Positions 1 to 8,310 of a DNA stretch of 64,000 nucleotides are shown here, piece by piece (the first letter of the stretch is position 1; every line of letters begins with the position of its first letter). Source of the stretch: Alphaproteobacteria bacterium. Lineage in GTDB: Bacteria; Pseudomonadota; Alphaproteobacteria; UBA8366. The stretch covers positions 62,001-126,000 of the forward strand of contig JANQKC010000028.1 in the NCBI GenBank assembly GCA_028281325.1, in the 5' to 3' direction. The notes beneath the pieces are model-generated. The model saw only the letters and a program-made list of their open reading frames with translations. It did not search any database and was not told where the DNA came from. The translations under genes were made by a program, and so were the position numbers.

Positions 1-1533
1 AAGGGCCGCACGTTATCGGCCGAGGACGTCGCGGCGTTGTCCGCCGCCGGCATCGGATCGGTCATCGCGGCGCGCTTGGATCCGGGCGACGTTGCCGAAG
101 ACGACGCGGCGACCCGTATCGCCGCCGCGCTGCAGGGCGACCACCTGACCGCGAGCGCCGCCTTCACGGGCCGGGTGAACCTGATCGCGACCGAGCGGGG
201 GCTGGCCGTGATCGACGAGGTGATCAACACCCTGAACCGGATCGACGAAGCCATCACCGTCGCAACCGTGCCGGCCTGGGACCTGGTGACCCCGCGCCAG
301 ATCGTCGCAACGATCAAAATCATTCCCTTCGCCGTCGCCGAAGACTTCGTCGCGCAGTGCGAAACGCTGGCCCGCGCCGTCCATCAGCCGGTTCGGGTCG
401 CCCCGTTGTCGGCAAAGACCGTCGGGCTGATCCAGACCCAATTGCCCGGCACGAAAGCCACAATGCTGGACAAGACGACGGCGGTCCTGTCGGCGCGGCT
501 CGAACGGCTCGACAGCAGCCTCGCCGGCGAGCTGCGCTGCGATCACGCGCCGGCGCCGCTGCAGGCCGCGATCGAGACCCACCTGGCCAACGGCTGCGAC
601 ATGGTGTTGGTCGCCGGCGCATCGGCCATCACCGACCGCCGCGACGTCATTCCCAGCGCGGTCGTCGGCGCGGGCGGCGCGATCGACCATTTCGGCATGC
701 CGGTCGATCCGGGTAACCTGCTCATGCTGGGACGGATCAGCGCGACACCGGTGGTCGGCCTACCCGGCTGCGCCCGCTCCCCGAAATTCAACGGTATCGA
801 CTGGGTGCTGCAGCGTCTCTGCGCCGATATCCCGCTCGCCCCGGCGGACATCATGGCCATGGGCATCGGCGGCCTGCTGAAGGAGATGCCGGGACGGCCG
901 CAGCCCCGAACCGGAGAGGACAGCGACAAGACCGCGCCGCATGCCCCGCGCATCGCCAGCGTCATCCTCGCCGCGGGCCAATCCCGCCGGATGGGGGAAA
1001 CCAACAAGCTGTTGGCCATGGTCGACGGCAAGCCGATGGTCCGTTGGGCGATCGAAGCGGCCCTCGCCTCCGCCGCGACGCCGGTCTTCATCGTGCTCGG
1101 CCATCAAGCGGACCTTGTGCGGCAAGCCCTTGCCGACGTGGACGTCACCTTTGTCGATAACCCGGAATTCGCCGACGGCATCAGCGCCTCGGTGAAACGC
1201 GGGGTCGCCGCGCTGCCCACCGGCATCGACGGCGCCGTGGTCATCCTCGGCGATATGCCGAAGGTCGGCGGCGCGCTGATCGACCGTCTGGTCGCGGCCT
1301 ACAATCCGGTCGAGGGCCGCGCGCTTTGTATTCCCACGTGGCGGGGCAAACGGGGCAATCCGGTCCTGATCGGCAAGCAGTTCTTCGCGGAAGTACAGGA
1401 CTTGGCCGGCGATGTCGGCGCGCGCCCGTTGATCAGCCAATATCCGGAATTGATCTGTGAAGTCGATATGGATGACGACGCGGCCCTGGTCGACATCGAC
1501 ACACCCGAAGCGCTCGGCGCGCTCGGCGATTAG
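1..1533 (+). CDS. Molybdopterin-binding / NTP-transferase fusion protein (5' partial)
   Basis: The reading frame is open to base 1, so the N-terminus lies outside the window. The middle of the protein resembles the MoeA/MogA molybdopterin-binding fold (near bases 580-800, around the run VLVAGASAITDRRDVIP). The C-terminal third is a MobA-like nucleotidyltransferase beginning with VILAAGQSRRMGETNKLL (about base 958), the nucleotide-binding signature of that family. Fusions of this kind are thought to prepare molybdenum cofactor, probably as the cytosine dinucleotide form, for xanthine or CO dehydrogenase-type enzymes in the cytoplasm. No molybdoenzyme gene is visible here, but one may lie upstream. 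The domain assignment is fairly sure; the exact nucleotide used is inference. Confidence 0.85.
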   Translation, partial: KGRTLSAEDVAALSAAGIGSVIAARLDPGDVAEDDAATRIAAALQGDHLTASAAFTGRVNLIATERGLAVIDEVINTLNRIDEAITVATVPAWDLVTPRQIVATIKIIPFAVAEDFVAQCETLARAVHQPVRVAPLSAKTVGLIQTQLPGTKATMLDKTTAVLSARLERLDSSLAGELRCDHAPAPLQAAIETHLANGCDMVLVAGASAITDRRDVIPSAVVGAGGAIDHFGMPVDPGNLLMLGRISATPVVGLPGCARSPKFNGIDWVLQRLCADIPLAPADIMAMGIGGLLKEMPGRPQPRTGEDSDKTAPHAPRIASVILAAGQSRRMGETNKLLAMVDGKPMVRWAIEAALASAATPVFIVLGHQADLVRQALADVDVTFVDNPEFADGISASVKRGVAALPTGIDGAVVILGDMPKVGGALIDRLVAAYNPVEGRALCIPTWRGKRGNPVLIGKQFFAEVQDLAGDVGARPLISQYPELICEVDMDDDAALVDIDTPEALGALGD

Positions 1534-1540
1534 TCTCGCG

Positions 1541-2344
1541 CTATCCGGCGAAACGGCGGTTCAGGAATTCCAGGATCACCCGGTCGATGCCGAAATCGTA
1601 GAGGTCAGTATGGCCGCCGCCGGGCACGAAATGCGCTTCCTTGGGCTCGACCGCCGCGCCGAAAAGTTGGCGCGCCAACCGCACCGGGATCAAGGTGTCG
1701 GCATCGCCATGCAGAATGAGAAGCGGCGCGTCGATCTTTGCGATGCGGCTGATGGAATCGAACCGGTCCAACAAGATCCACTTCGCCGGCGTGTACCAAT
1801 AGTGGATTTGGGCCACGTCGGTGATCCGGTTATACGGCGCTTCCAGCACCACCGCGCCAACCGGGTTCTCGGACGCGACTTTCGTCACGACACCGGACCC
1901 GAGCGACTCACCATACAAGACGATTCGGTCCGCGCCGATGCCTTGCGCCAACGTATAGCGATAAGCGGCGCGCCCGTCTTCATAGACGCCGTTCTCGCTG
2001 GGCTTGCCTCCCGTCCCCGCATTGTAGCGGTAGCTGACCAGGAGGACGCCATACCCTGCGTCGATGAAATGGCGCGCCTTGAACGCCCGGTCGCCGATAT
2101 GTCCCGCCTTGCCGTGCATGTAGACGATTGTCGGCCGGTCGTCCTGGGATGGCGCCCGCCACCATCCGTGCAGCTCCAAGCCGTCGCTGGTGGGAATCTT
2201 TACCGTCTGCATTTCGGGGACGCCGAAATTCGTCGGATCCGGCGTGACCGCGTTCCGGCTGAACATCAGCGACCGCTGGGCAGCGAACAGCAACAGCAAG
2301 ACGCCAATATAACCGCCGACGATCCAACCGATAATTCCTGGCAT
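1541..2344 (-). CDS. BEM46/ABHD13-like alpha/beta hydrolase
   Basis: This is a 267-residue serine hydrolase with an N-terminal membrane segment (IIGWIVGGYIGVLLLLFAAQ, residues 3-22) that probably anchors it to the inner membrane. The nucleophile elbow is GESLGSG. The acidic residue is likely the Asp in LHGDADTLIP, and the His lies in GGGHTDLYDF. The sequence HGKAGHIGDR after the first strand is typical of BEM46-type hydrolases, whose bacterial substrates are mostly unknown. The gene ends 8 bp from the convergent Mo-cofactor gene and is divergent from the exported esterase at 2600. The substrate cannot be predicted. Confidence 0.88.
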   Translation of the reverse strand: MPGIIGWIVGGYIGVLLLLFAAQRSLMFSRNAVTPDPTNFGVPEMQTVKIPTSDGLELHGWWRAPSQDDRPTIVYMHGKAGHIGDRAFKARHFIDAGYGVLLVSYRYNAGTGGKPSENGVYEDGRAAYRYTLAQGIGADRIVLYGESLGSGVVTKVASENPVGAVVLEAPYNRITDVAQIHYWYTPAKWILLDRFDSISRIAKIDAPLLILHGDADTLIPVRLARQLFGAAVEPKEAHFVPGGGHTDLYDFGIDRVILEFLNRRFAG

Positions 2345-2599
2345 TCAGGGCAATCCTCGCCTCGATGACATGTCTCCCCCTCGCTGCTGGGCGGAGCCGA
2401 CCACAGACTTCGACTATGTATTTTGGACAATCAACGATCTGAACCGGTTACGTCTCTAGGTTGTAATAGTGTGAAGGTGTTAAGGAATCGTATTCTCTGC
2501 GAGCCGTATATTGACCTAAATATTTTCATGTTCAAGCCTTCCGTCGCCCCTATCCGTCCCCTAATACCGTTCCCGAAGCAACCGCAAATCGGACACCGC

Positions 2600-3631
2600 A
2601 TGCCCCGACTGATCCACCTTCTGCCGATATCGGCGATCCTGCTTGCCGTTACAACACCGTTACCGGCGGAAGTGCCGACCACAACAAGGGTCACCGCCAT
2701 ACCCTTGGACCCGGACGACCGGCATCGCAGCCGCGTTGGCGACCTGGTGTGGCGCGGCGGTATCGACATACAGCACAGCGATCCGCGATTCGGCGGCCTG
2801 TCGGGGTTGCATGTCAGCGCCGACGGAAAGCGCCTGATCGCGGTCAGCGACCGCGGCTACCGGATCACCGCAACCTTGGGATATGCGCATCGGGCGCTGA
2901 CCGACATGACGGACATCCAGATCGCCCGGCTGCGCCGCTCCAACGGCGGCCCGGCGAAGGGCGGCTGGCACGACGCGGAGAGCCTGTCGCCGGATGGGCA
3001 TGGCGGCTTCCTCGTCAGTTTCGAACGACGCCACCGCATCGTCCATTTTGCGGCGGAGAGCGGCGCCGTTCTCAGCGGAACGCCAACCCAAGTGAACCTG
3101 CCGCCATCGGTTGCCGCGCAGCCGTCCAACGGCGGGATCGAGGCGTTGACCCGTCTCTGCGACGGACGCTTCCTCGCCATTTCGGAAAAGGCAAATCACG
3201 AAGGTCAGGAGAACACACGCCGCATGTGGATCGGCAGAAACGGCCAATGGCGCGGCGCCGCCTATCCCGCATATCAAGCGTTCTCGCCGACCGGTGCCGC
3301 CACCTTGCCCGATTGCAGCGTGTTGGTGGTCGAGCGCAGCTTCAATGTCGTGGAGGGGGTACGAGCGCGGGTCGTGCGCCTGACGCCGGCGGCCTTCGAT
3401 CCCGAGACCAAGGCCACGACCCAGGAACTCGCCTATCTCGCGCCGCCGCTATCGGTCGACAACATGGAGGGGATCGCCGCGCGCACAGGCGACGACGGCG
3501 AAACGCTGGTCTACCTCGTCTCGGACAATAATTATTCGGGGTATCAGCGGACGCTGCTGATGATGTTCGCGCTGATGCCGGACACCGACCCGGGCGTTAA
3601 GACCCGTCGAGACCCAGAGTCTTCTCGTTGA
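2600..3631 (+). CDS. Exported phytase-like esterase (esterase-like activity of phytase family)
   Basis: The ATG at 2600 is chosen because it opens a clear Sec signal peptide (MPRLIHLLPISAILLAVTTP followed by LPA at the cleavage site); in-frame ATG codons further upstream would bury it. The mature protein of about 320 residues looks like a beta-propeller of the phytase-like family, with GGLSGLHVSADGKRLIAVSD near the start and DNMEGIAAR near the end. It should act in the periplasm on an unknown ester or phosphoester. Its last 35 bp overlap the 3' end of the convergent outer-membrane channel gene. The family call rests on overall pattern, not on a single catalytic motif. Confidence 0.8.
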   Translation: MPRLIHLLPISAILLAVTTPLPAEVPTTTRVTAIPLDPDDRHRSRVGDLVWRGGIDIQHSDPRFGGLSGLHVSADGKRLIAVSDRGYRITATLGYAHRALTDMTDIQIARLRRSNGGPAKGGWHDAESLSPDGHGGFLVSFERRHRIVHFAAESGAVLSGTPTQVNLPPSVAAQPSNGGIEALTRLCDGRFLAISEKANHEGQENTRRMWIGRNGQWRGAAYPAYQAFSPTGAATLPDCSVLVVERSFNVVEGVRARVVRLTPAAFDPETKATTQELAYLAPPLSVDNMEGIAARTGDDGETLVYLVSDNNYSGYQRTLLMMFALMPDTDPGVKTRRDPESSR

Positions 3632-4889
3632 GCAGGCCGGTCGCGAAGATGAGGCGGTAGGCCGCCAACCGGGAATCGTAATCCGCTCCGATCAGGTTGA
3701 TCTGCGCATTGAACACCTCGCCCTCGGCGTCGAGCACGTTCAACGCCGTCTCCTTGCCCGCCTCTCGCAACTGGCGGCGGGCGCGCAACACTTCGTCGGC
3801 GATCCGCACGGCGTTTTCCAGAAGGCCGACCCGCTCCTGCTGCGTCAGCAGGTTTTCCCAGGCGATCCGGACTTCCTCGTCGACCTTGCGCAAGGTGAAC
3901 CGTTGCGTACTCTTGCTCGCCTCGTAGGTCCGGTTCGCCGCGTCGACGCGCGCGCGCGACTTGAAACCGGAGAAGAACTCCCACCGACTGCGGACGAACA
4001 ACGACAGGATTTCACGGCTGCCTTCGGTGCCGCTCGTGTTGTCTTCGTATTCCGCCGACCCGACCAGATCGAGCGACGGATAAAACTCCGATTTTTCAAC
4101 GTCCCGGCGCGCGTTATTCGCCTGCGCCGTGAACTCGCTGATCTTGGCGTTGGGATTGCTCGCACGGCCCGCCGCCAGCGAATCGTTCAAACTCGTCGGC
4201 ACGAGCGACTGCGGCGGCTTCACGTCTTCCATCGCCCCGATATTCGGCGCTTGATCGAACACCTGCTGATAGGTCGCCGCGGCCGCGCGCAGCCTACCTT
4301 CGAAGGCGACACGGCGTTCCCGCGCGATCTGCAACCGCGATTTCGCCTGCAGCACGTCGACGGTAATGCCCGCGCCACGCTTTACGCGTTCGTCTTCGAG
4401 ACGAAGCTGGTTCTGGATGTTCCGTTCATTGAGCTGCGCAACCTCGATCAAGCGCTTCTCTCGGAAGACGTTAAGATACGCGTTGATGCCTTCGAGCAGA
4501 ACCGCTTGGGTCGTCGCGTCGACGGTCGCCGCCAACACCCGCGTGTTGAATTCCGCCGCCTTGACCCGCGCGCTGTCACCGAACCCGTTGAACAGGTTCT
4601 GCGTGACGGACATTTTGACCTTGTCGCGCCGATCTTCCAGATCGTCCCCGTTCGCGCGCGGCTCGTTGTTATCGACGAACTCGGGACCGGTTTCGCCCAG
4701 GAACTCGGCGCGCGGCAGGAATTCCGCAAAGGCTTCGGTCTCGCGCTCCTTGCCCGCTTGTTCGAGTTTGCGGGCGGCTTCGATTTGGGGATGTGTCGTC
4801 AGAAGACGGGATAGTTCGGAATTCAGAGATTCCGCCCACGCACCCTGACCGCCCCATCCGGCGACAATCAGTGCGCCACTCCACAGCAT
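3597..4889 (-). CDS. TolC-family outer-membrane channel of type I secretion
   Basis: The product is an outer-membrane efflux protein that forms the periplasmic tunnel and outer-membrane pore of a type I secretion system. It shows two related helical repeats typical of the family, and an N-terminal stretch ending GQGAWA-ES that fits signal peptidase cleavage. It is the third gene of the minus-strand operon after the ABC exporter and adaptor. The first ATG (4889) gives a signal peptide without a charged N-region and has no ribosome binding site. A strong AGGAGG at 4937-4942 sits 5 nt before an in-frame ATA at 4931, which would add a basic N-region, so translation may really start there (see findings). 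Confidence 0.9.
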   Translation of the reverse strand: MLWSGALIVAGWGGQGAWAESLNSELSRLLTTHPQIEAARKLEQAGKERETEAFAEFLPRAEFLGETGPEFVDNNEPRANGDDLEDRRDKVKMSVTQNLFNGFGDSARVKAAEFNTRVLAATVDATTQAVLLEGINAYLNVFREKRLIEVAQLNERNIQNQLRLEDERVKRGAGITVDVLQAKSRLQIARERRVAFEGRLRAAAATYQQVFDQAPNIGAMEDVKPPQSLVPTSLNDSLAAGRASNPNAKISEFTAQANNARRDVEKSEFYPSLDLVGSAEYEDNTSGTEGSREILSLFVRSRWEFFSGFKSRARVDAANRTYEASKSTQRFTLRKVDEEVRIAWENLLTQQERVGLLENAVRIADEVLRARRQLREAGKETALNVLDAEGEVFNAQINLIGADYDSRLAAYRLIFATGLLNEKTLGLDGS

Positions 4890-5025
4890 CGCCGTGGCAA
4901 TCCGTGCTCCGCCCGAACGTGAAATTCTTATATCACCCTCCTCGCCGAAAGGTTAACAACACTCATAAAGGCGTTTTCGGAAGGGGTCAATTTTTCTGAG
5001 CGCAAGACCAGACGCCAAGAGGGTT

Positions 5026-6369
5026 CTAGCGTTCGCGAAAGGCTTCGTGTCGCAATTTGAGCACAGGTTGGACCAGGTAGTTCATCACCGACCGCGTGCC
5101 CGTATGGATGTCGACGACCGCCTGCATGCCCGGCGTGATGGGAAACTCGCCGCTCGTCGATCCGAGGTAGGTCTTGTCCGTTCGAATCACGACTTCGTAA
5201 TAGGGCTGACCGCTGTTGGGGTCGGCGTTGGTGTCCGCGGCAATGCGTTCGACCACGCCGTCGAGCGATCCATAGCGCACGAAATCGTAGGTCGAAATCT
5301 TAACGACCGCCTTCTGACCCTCCTGAACGTAGCCGCGGTCGACGGGACTGAGCCGCGCCTCGACCACCAACTCGTCGCCGACCGGCACGATTTCCATGAT
5401 CGGTTCGCCGGGACGAACAACGCCGCCGATCGTGTTGAACCGCATGTTCTTGACGATGCCGTCGGTGGGGCTGCGGATCTCGGTCCGCCGCACGCGGTCC
5501 GACGCCTCGGTCAAGCCTTCGCGGCTGCGGGCGATCTGCAGCTCCACGCGGTTCAACTCCTCGATGGCGCGGCGGCGGAACGCCTCGGTCTCTTCGGTCA
5601 CGCGCGCGGCCGACTCCGCCAACGCCGATTTCGAGCGCGGGATCGCCTGCCCCAGCACCTTGGCCTCGCCATTCAGGTTTTCGATCTCGCGGCGGATCTC
5701 GAGATGTTCCATGCGCGGCGTCAGGCCGCTTTCCAGCAACTGGTCGGACAGCTTCAACCGTTCGCGTTCGAGTTTGAGATTCGCCAGCACCGCCCGACGC
5801 CGCGCCTCCAATTCCTTGACCTCGAGTTCCCGCTGCCGGCTTTGCTGCAAGATCACGCCGAGCTTGCTTTTCAGGCCAAGTTTCCGCGCTTCGAAGGTAT
5901 CCCGCTCGGCGGCCACCAGATCCGGCCGGCGCGCGGCGATATCGGCGGGGAATACAAGCGTCGAGTCATCGTTTTCCGCCTTCAGCCGCGCCCGCGACAA
6001 CAACAAGGAATCAAGCTGAACCTGCAACTCTTCGCGGGTCGTTCCGGCCCCGCCGACGTTGAGTTGTATCAGGACCTGGTCCTGGGCGACGCGCGCGCCT
6101 TCCGCGACGTCGAGGCGTTGGATGATCCCGCCTTCCAGATGCTGCACCACCTTGACCTGGGCGATCGGAATGACTTCGCCGGACGCCACGGCGACTTCGT
6201 CGAGTTGCGCGAAAACGGCCCAGGCGATGAAGCCGGCGATCAACGCCATAACGGCAAAGGCCAGATGACGGAACGCCGGGCTTCGGTTGCCTTGCCGCAA
6301 CGCATCCAACGGCGCCGGACGCTCTGCCGCCGCACGCTGCTCGTCGGTCGTCTGGGCCTGCTCGCTCAT
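5026..6369 (-). CDS. HlyD/PrtE-type periplasmic adaptor of type I secretion
   Basis: This 447-residue membrane fusion protein links the inner-membrane ABC exporter to the TolC-like channel. It has one N-terminal membrane segment (about residues 36-57), a lipoyl-like half-motif (VVQHLEGGIIQRLDVAEGAR), a long coiled-coil hairpin (about 115-290) and a C-terminal beta-barrel region with the second lipoyl half (RSPTDGIVKNMRFNTIGGVV). The ATG at 6369 overlaps the stop of the exporter gene by 4 bp, indicating translational coupling. The length and order match the PrtD-PrtE-PrtF arrangement of protease and adhesin secretion systems. Confidence 0.95.
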   Translation of the reverse strand: MSEQAQTTDEQRAAAERPAPLDALRQGNRSPAFRHLAFAVMALIAGFIAWAVFAQLDEVAVASGEVIPIAQVKVVQHLEGGIIQRLDVAEGARVAQDQVLIQLNVGGAGTTREELQVQLDSLLLSRARLKAENDDSTLVFPADIAARRPDLVAAERDTFEARKLGLKSKLGVILQQSRQRELEVKELEARRRAVLANLKLERERLKLSDQLLESGLTPRMEHLEIRREIENLNGEAKVLGQAIPRSKSALAESAARVTEETEAFRRRAIEELNRVELQIARSREGLTEASDRVRRTEIRSPTDGIVKNMRFNTIGGVVRPGEPIMEIVPVGDELVVEARLSPVDRGYVQEGQKAVVKISTYDFVRYGSLDGVVERIAADTNADPNSGQPYYEVVIRTDKTYLGSTSGEFPITPGMQAVVDIHTGTRSVMNYLVQPVLKLRHEAFRER

Positions 6370-8111
6370 GCGCGTTGCCCCGCGCGCACTTCGGTCGGCC
6401 GGGGCTGCAGCCGTTGCAATACCTCGCGCGCCGGTCCTGCCATCGCGACCCGGCCGCCATCCAGCACCAGGATGGTATCGCAGGCGCTCAACAGCGCCGG
6501 GCTATGCGTCGCGACGACCACCGTGCTCTCGCGCGACGTCTCGCGCAAGACGCCGGCGAGGTGACGCTCTGCGTCATTGTCCAAATCGCTGGTCGGCTCG
6601 TCGAGCAGCAGGACGGACGGCTCACCGAGGAATGCCCGCGCCAGCGCCAGACGCTGGCGTTGCCCGCCGGACAGACGCGCCCCGGCCTCGCCGATATCCG
6701 TGCCGTACCCATCCGGCAGGTCGATGATGAAATCGTGGACCAGCGCCCGCTCCGCCGCGGCGACGATCGCCTCGTCGGAGGCGTCCGGATGGGAGATACA
6801 GATGTTGTCGCGGATCGTGCCGCTGAACAGCGTGCAGTCCTGCGGCAGATACGCGACCCAGCGCGCCAGCTCGCTGCGGCTGAACTGCAGGATGTCGGCG
6901 CCGTCCAAAAGGACCCGCCCTTCCTGCGGCACGTACAAGCCGGCGATGAGTTTCAGGAACGTGCTCTTGCCGCAGCCGTTGCGCCCGATCACGCCGTGCA
7001 GGCCGCCCGGCCCGATCTTGCCGTCGAGGCCGTCGATCACGGTCGGGCCGGACGCGTCGTAGGCGAAGCGCGTTTCTTCCAGTCGTAACGCGCCCTTGGG
7101 CCGTTTCAGGGCCACCGCCGTCTCGGACCGCTCGCCCGCCAGCGCGAACACGCCATCCAGCCGGGCAACGGCGAGGCGAAGCTGCGTCAGCATGCGCCAT
7201 TGCCCCACCAACTGGCTGAGCGGCGCGACCGCGCGGCCGCCCAACATGTTCGCGGCGATCAAGGCGCCGATCGTCATCTTCTGATCGAGAATGGCCAGCG
7301 CGCCGACCGCGGTGATCGCCACCGTGGTCATCAGCGTCATCACATGACCCAAGACCTGATGGCCGTCGGTCGTCCTGCCGCGTTCCTTCGCGTGCACGAT
7401 GCTGGCCGCATGCTTGCTCTCCCATTTCGGCTGCATCGCATCGGCCAGCGCCAAGGATTTCACGGTGGCGCGCGACGTCAGCAATTCGTTCAACAGTTCA
7501 TCGCGCGACAGGGACGAGCCACGTTCGCGTTTCGTCGTCTCGCGGGCGACCCTGCCCGAGCGCCAGGCCAGCAACAGGAACGCCGGAATGAACAAACCGA
7601 TCACCCAGGCCACCGGCGGCGCCAGGATAAAGATCAGAATCAGGAACAGAACGGCGAAGGGCACGTCGATCGCCAGGGCGGCGGACGGCCCGGCCAAGGC
7701 GTTCCGCACGACCTCGACGTCGCGGAACAACGCCTGCCAATAGGCGGCGGGCCGACCTTCGAGCACGCGAAGCGGCAGCCCCAGGATCTTGTCGAACAAG
7801 GCCCGGCCGACCGAGATGTCGATGTTGACGGCGATCGCCTGGAAAATCCGGCTTCGCGCTTGCCGCAGGATGAAATCGAACAGCATCACCACCGCCATGC
7901 CCAGCACGAGCCCCTGCAACGTGGTCAAACCCGCATGGAAGACCACCCGATCGTAAACCTGAAGCACGAAAACCGGCGCCGCCAGGGCGAGCAGGTTGAC
8001 GAAGAAGGAGACGAACAGGATGTCCCGCAACGCGCCGCGGGCATCCCGCAGCGACTCCCATAACCAGCGATGTTTCGAGCCGTCCTCGACGGCTGGTTTG
8101 GTGGCAGGCAT
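6366..8111 (-). CDS. Type I secretion ABC permease/ATPase (PrtD type)
   Basis: The protein is an inner-membrane half-transporter with fused membrane and nucleotide-binding domains, energising secretion of an unfolded substrate. The N-terminal half has the exporter membrane helices (LFVSFFVNLLALAAPVFVLQ onward). The ATPase has Walker A GRNGCGKST, signature LSGGQRQRLALARA and Walker B VLLLDEPT, all intact. There is no N-terminal C39 peptidase-like domain. The start is uncertain: ATG 8111 (581 aa) is used, while a TTG at 8123 lies 3 nt after an AAGGA. It is first in the operon. No RTX-type substrate gene is seen in the window. Confidence 0.94.
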   Translation of the reverse strand: MPATKPAVEDGSKHRWLWESLRDARGALRDILFVSFFVNLLALAAPVFVLQVYDRVVFHAGLTTLQGLVLGMAVVMLFDFILRQARSRIFQAIAVNIDISVGRALFDKILGLPLRVLEGRPAAYWQALFRDVEVVRNALAGPSAALAIDVPFAVLFLILIFILAPPVAWVIGLFIPAFLLLAWRSGRVARETTKRERGSSLSRDELLNELLTSRATVKSLALADAMQPKWESKHAASIVHAKERGRTTDGHQVLGHVMTLMTTVAITAVGALAILDQKMTIGALIAANMLGGRAVAPLSQLVGQWRMLTQLRLAVARLDGVFALAGERSETAVALKRPKGALRLEETRFAYDASGPTVIDGLDGKIGPGGLHGVIGRNGCGKSTFLKLIAGLYVPQEGRVLLDGADILQFSRSELARWVAYLPQDCTLFSGTIRDNICISHPDASDEAIVAAAERALVHDFIIDLPDGYGTDIGEAGARLSGGQRQRLALARAFLGEPSVLLLDEPTSDLDNDAERHLAGVLRETSRESTVVVATHSPALLSACDTILVLDGGRVAMAGPAREVLQRLQPRPTEVRAGQRA

Positions 8112-8310
8112 ATAGGCAGCCAACGGTCCTTGTGGCGAAATCAGCCGGTATCGTAGCGGCGCTTTGGTAAACAGCAGCTTAATACTTTATTCAGCACCTG
8201 TGGGAGAGATTGCCCCAGCCACCGCCGGAATGCCAGAAAACTCAACGGTTGCGCCCGGCGGGAGATATCGGCCAAAAGGAGACGGCGGGTATGCGTGAGG
8301 AATGCTTCGA

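Noticed and set aside
3597..8123. A type I secretion substrate (RTX protein) near the exporter
   Set aside because: No gene with GGxGxD-type repeats or a large secreted protein is present near the operon or elsewhere in the window.
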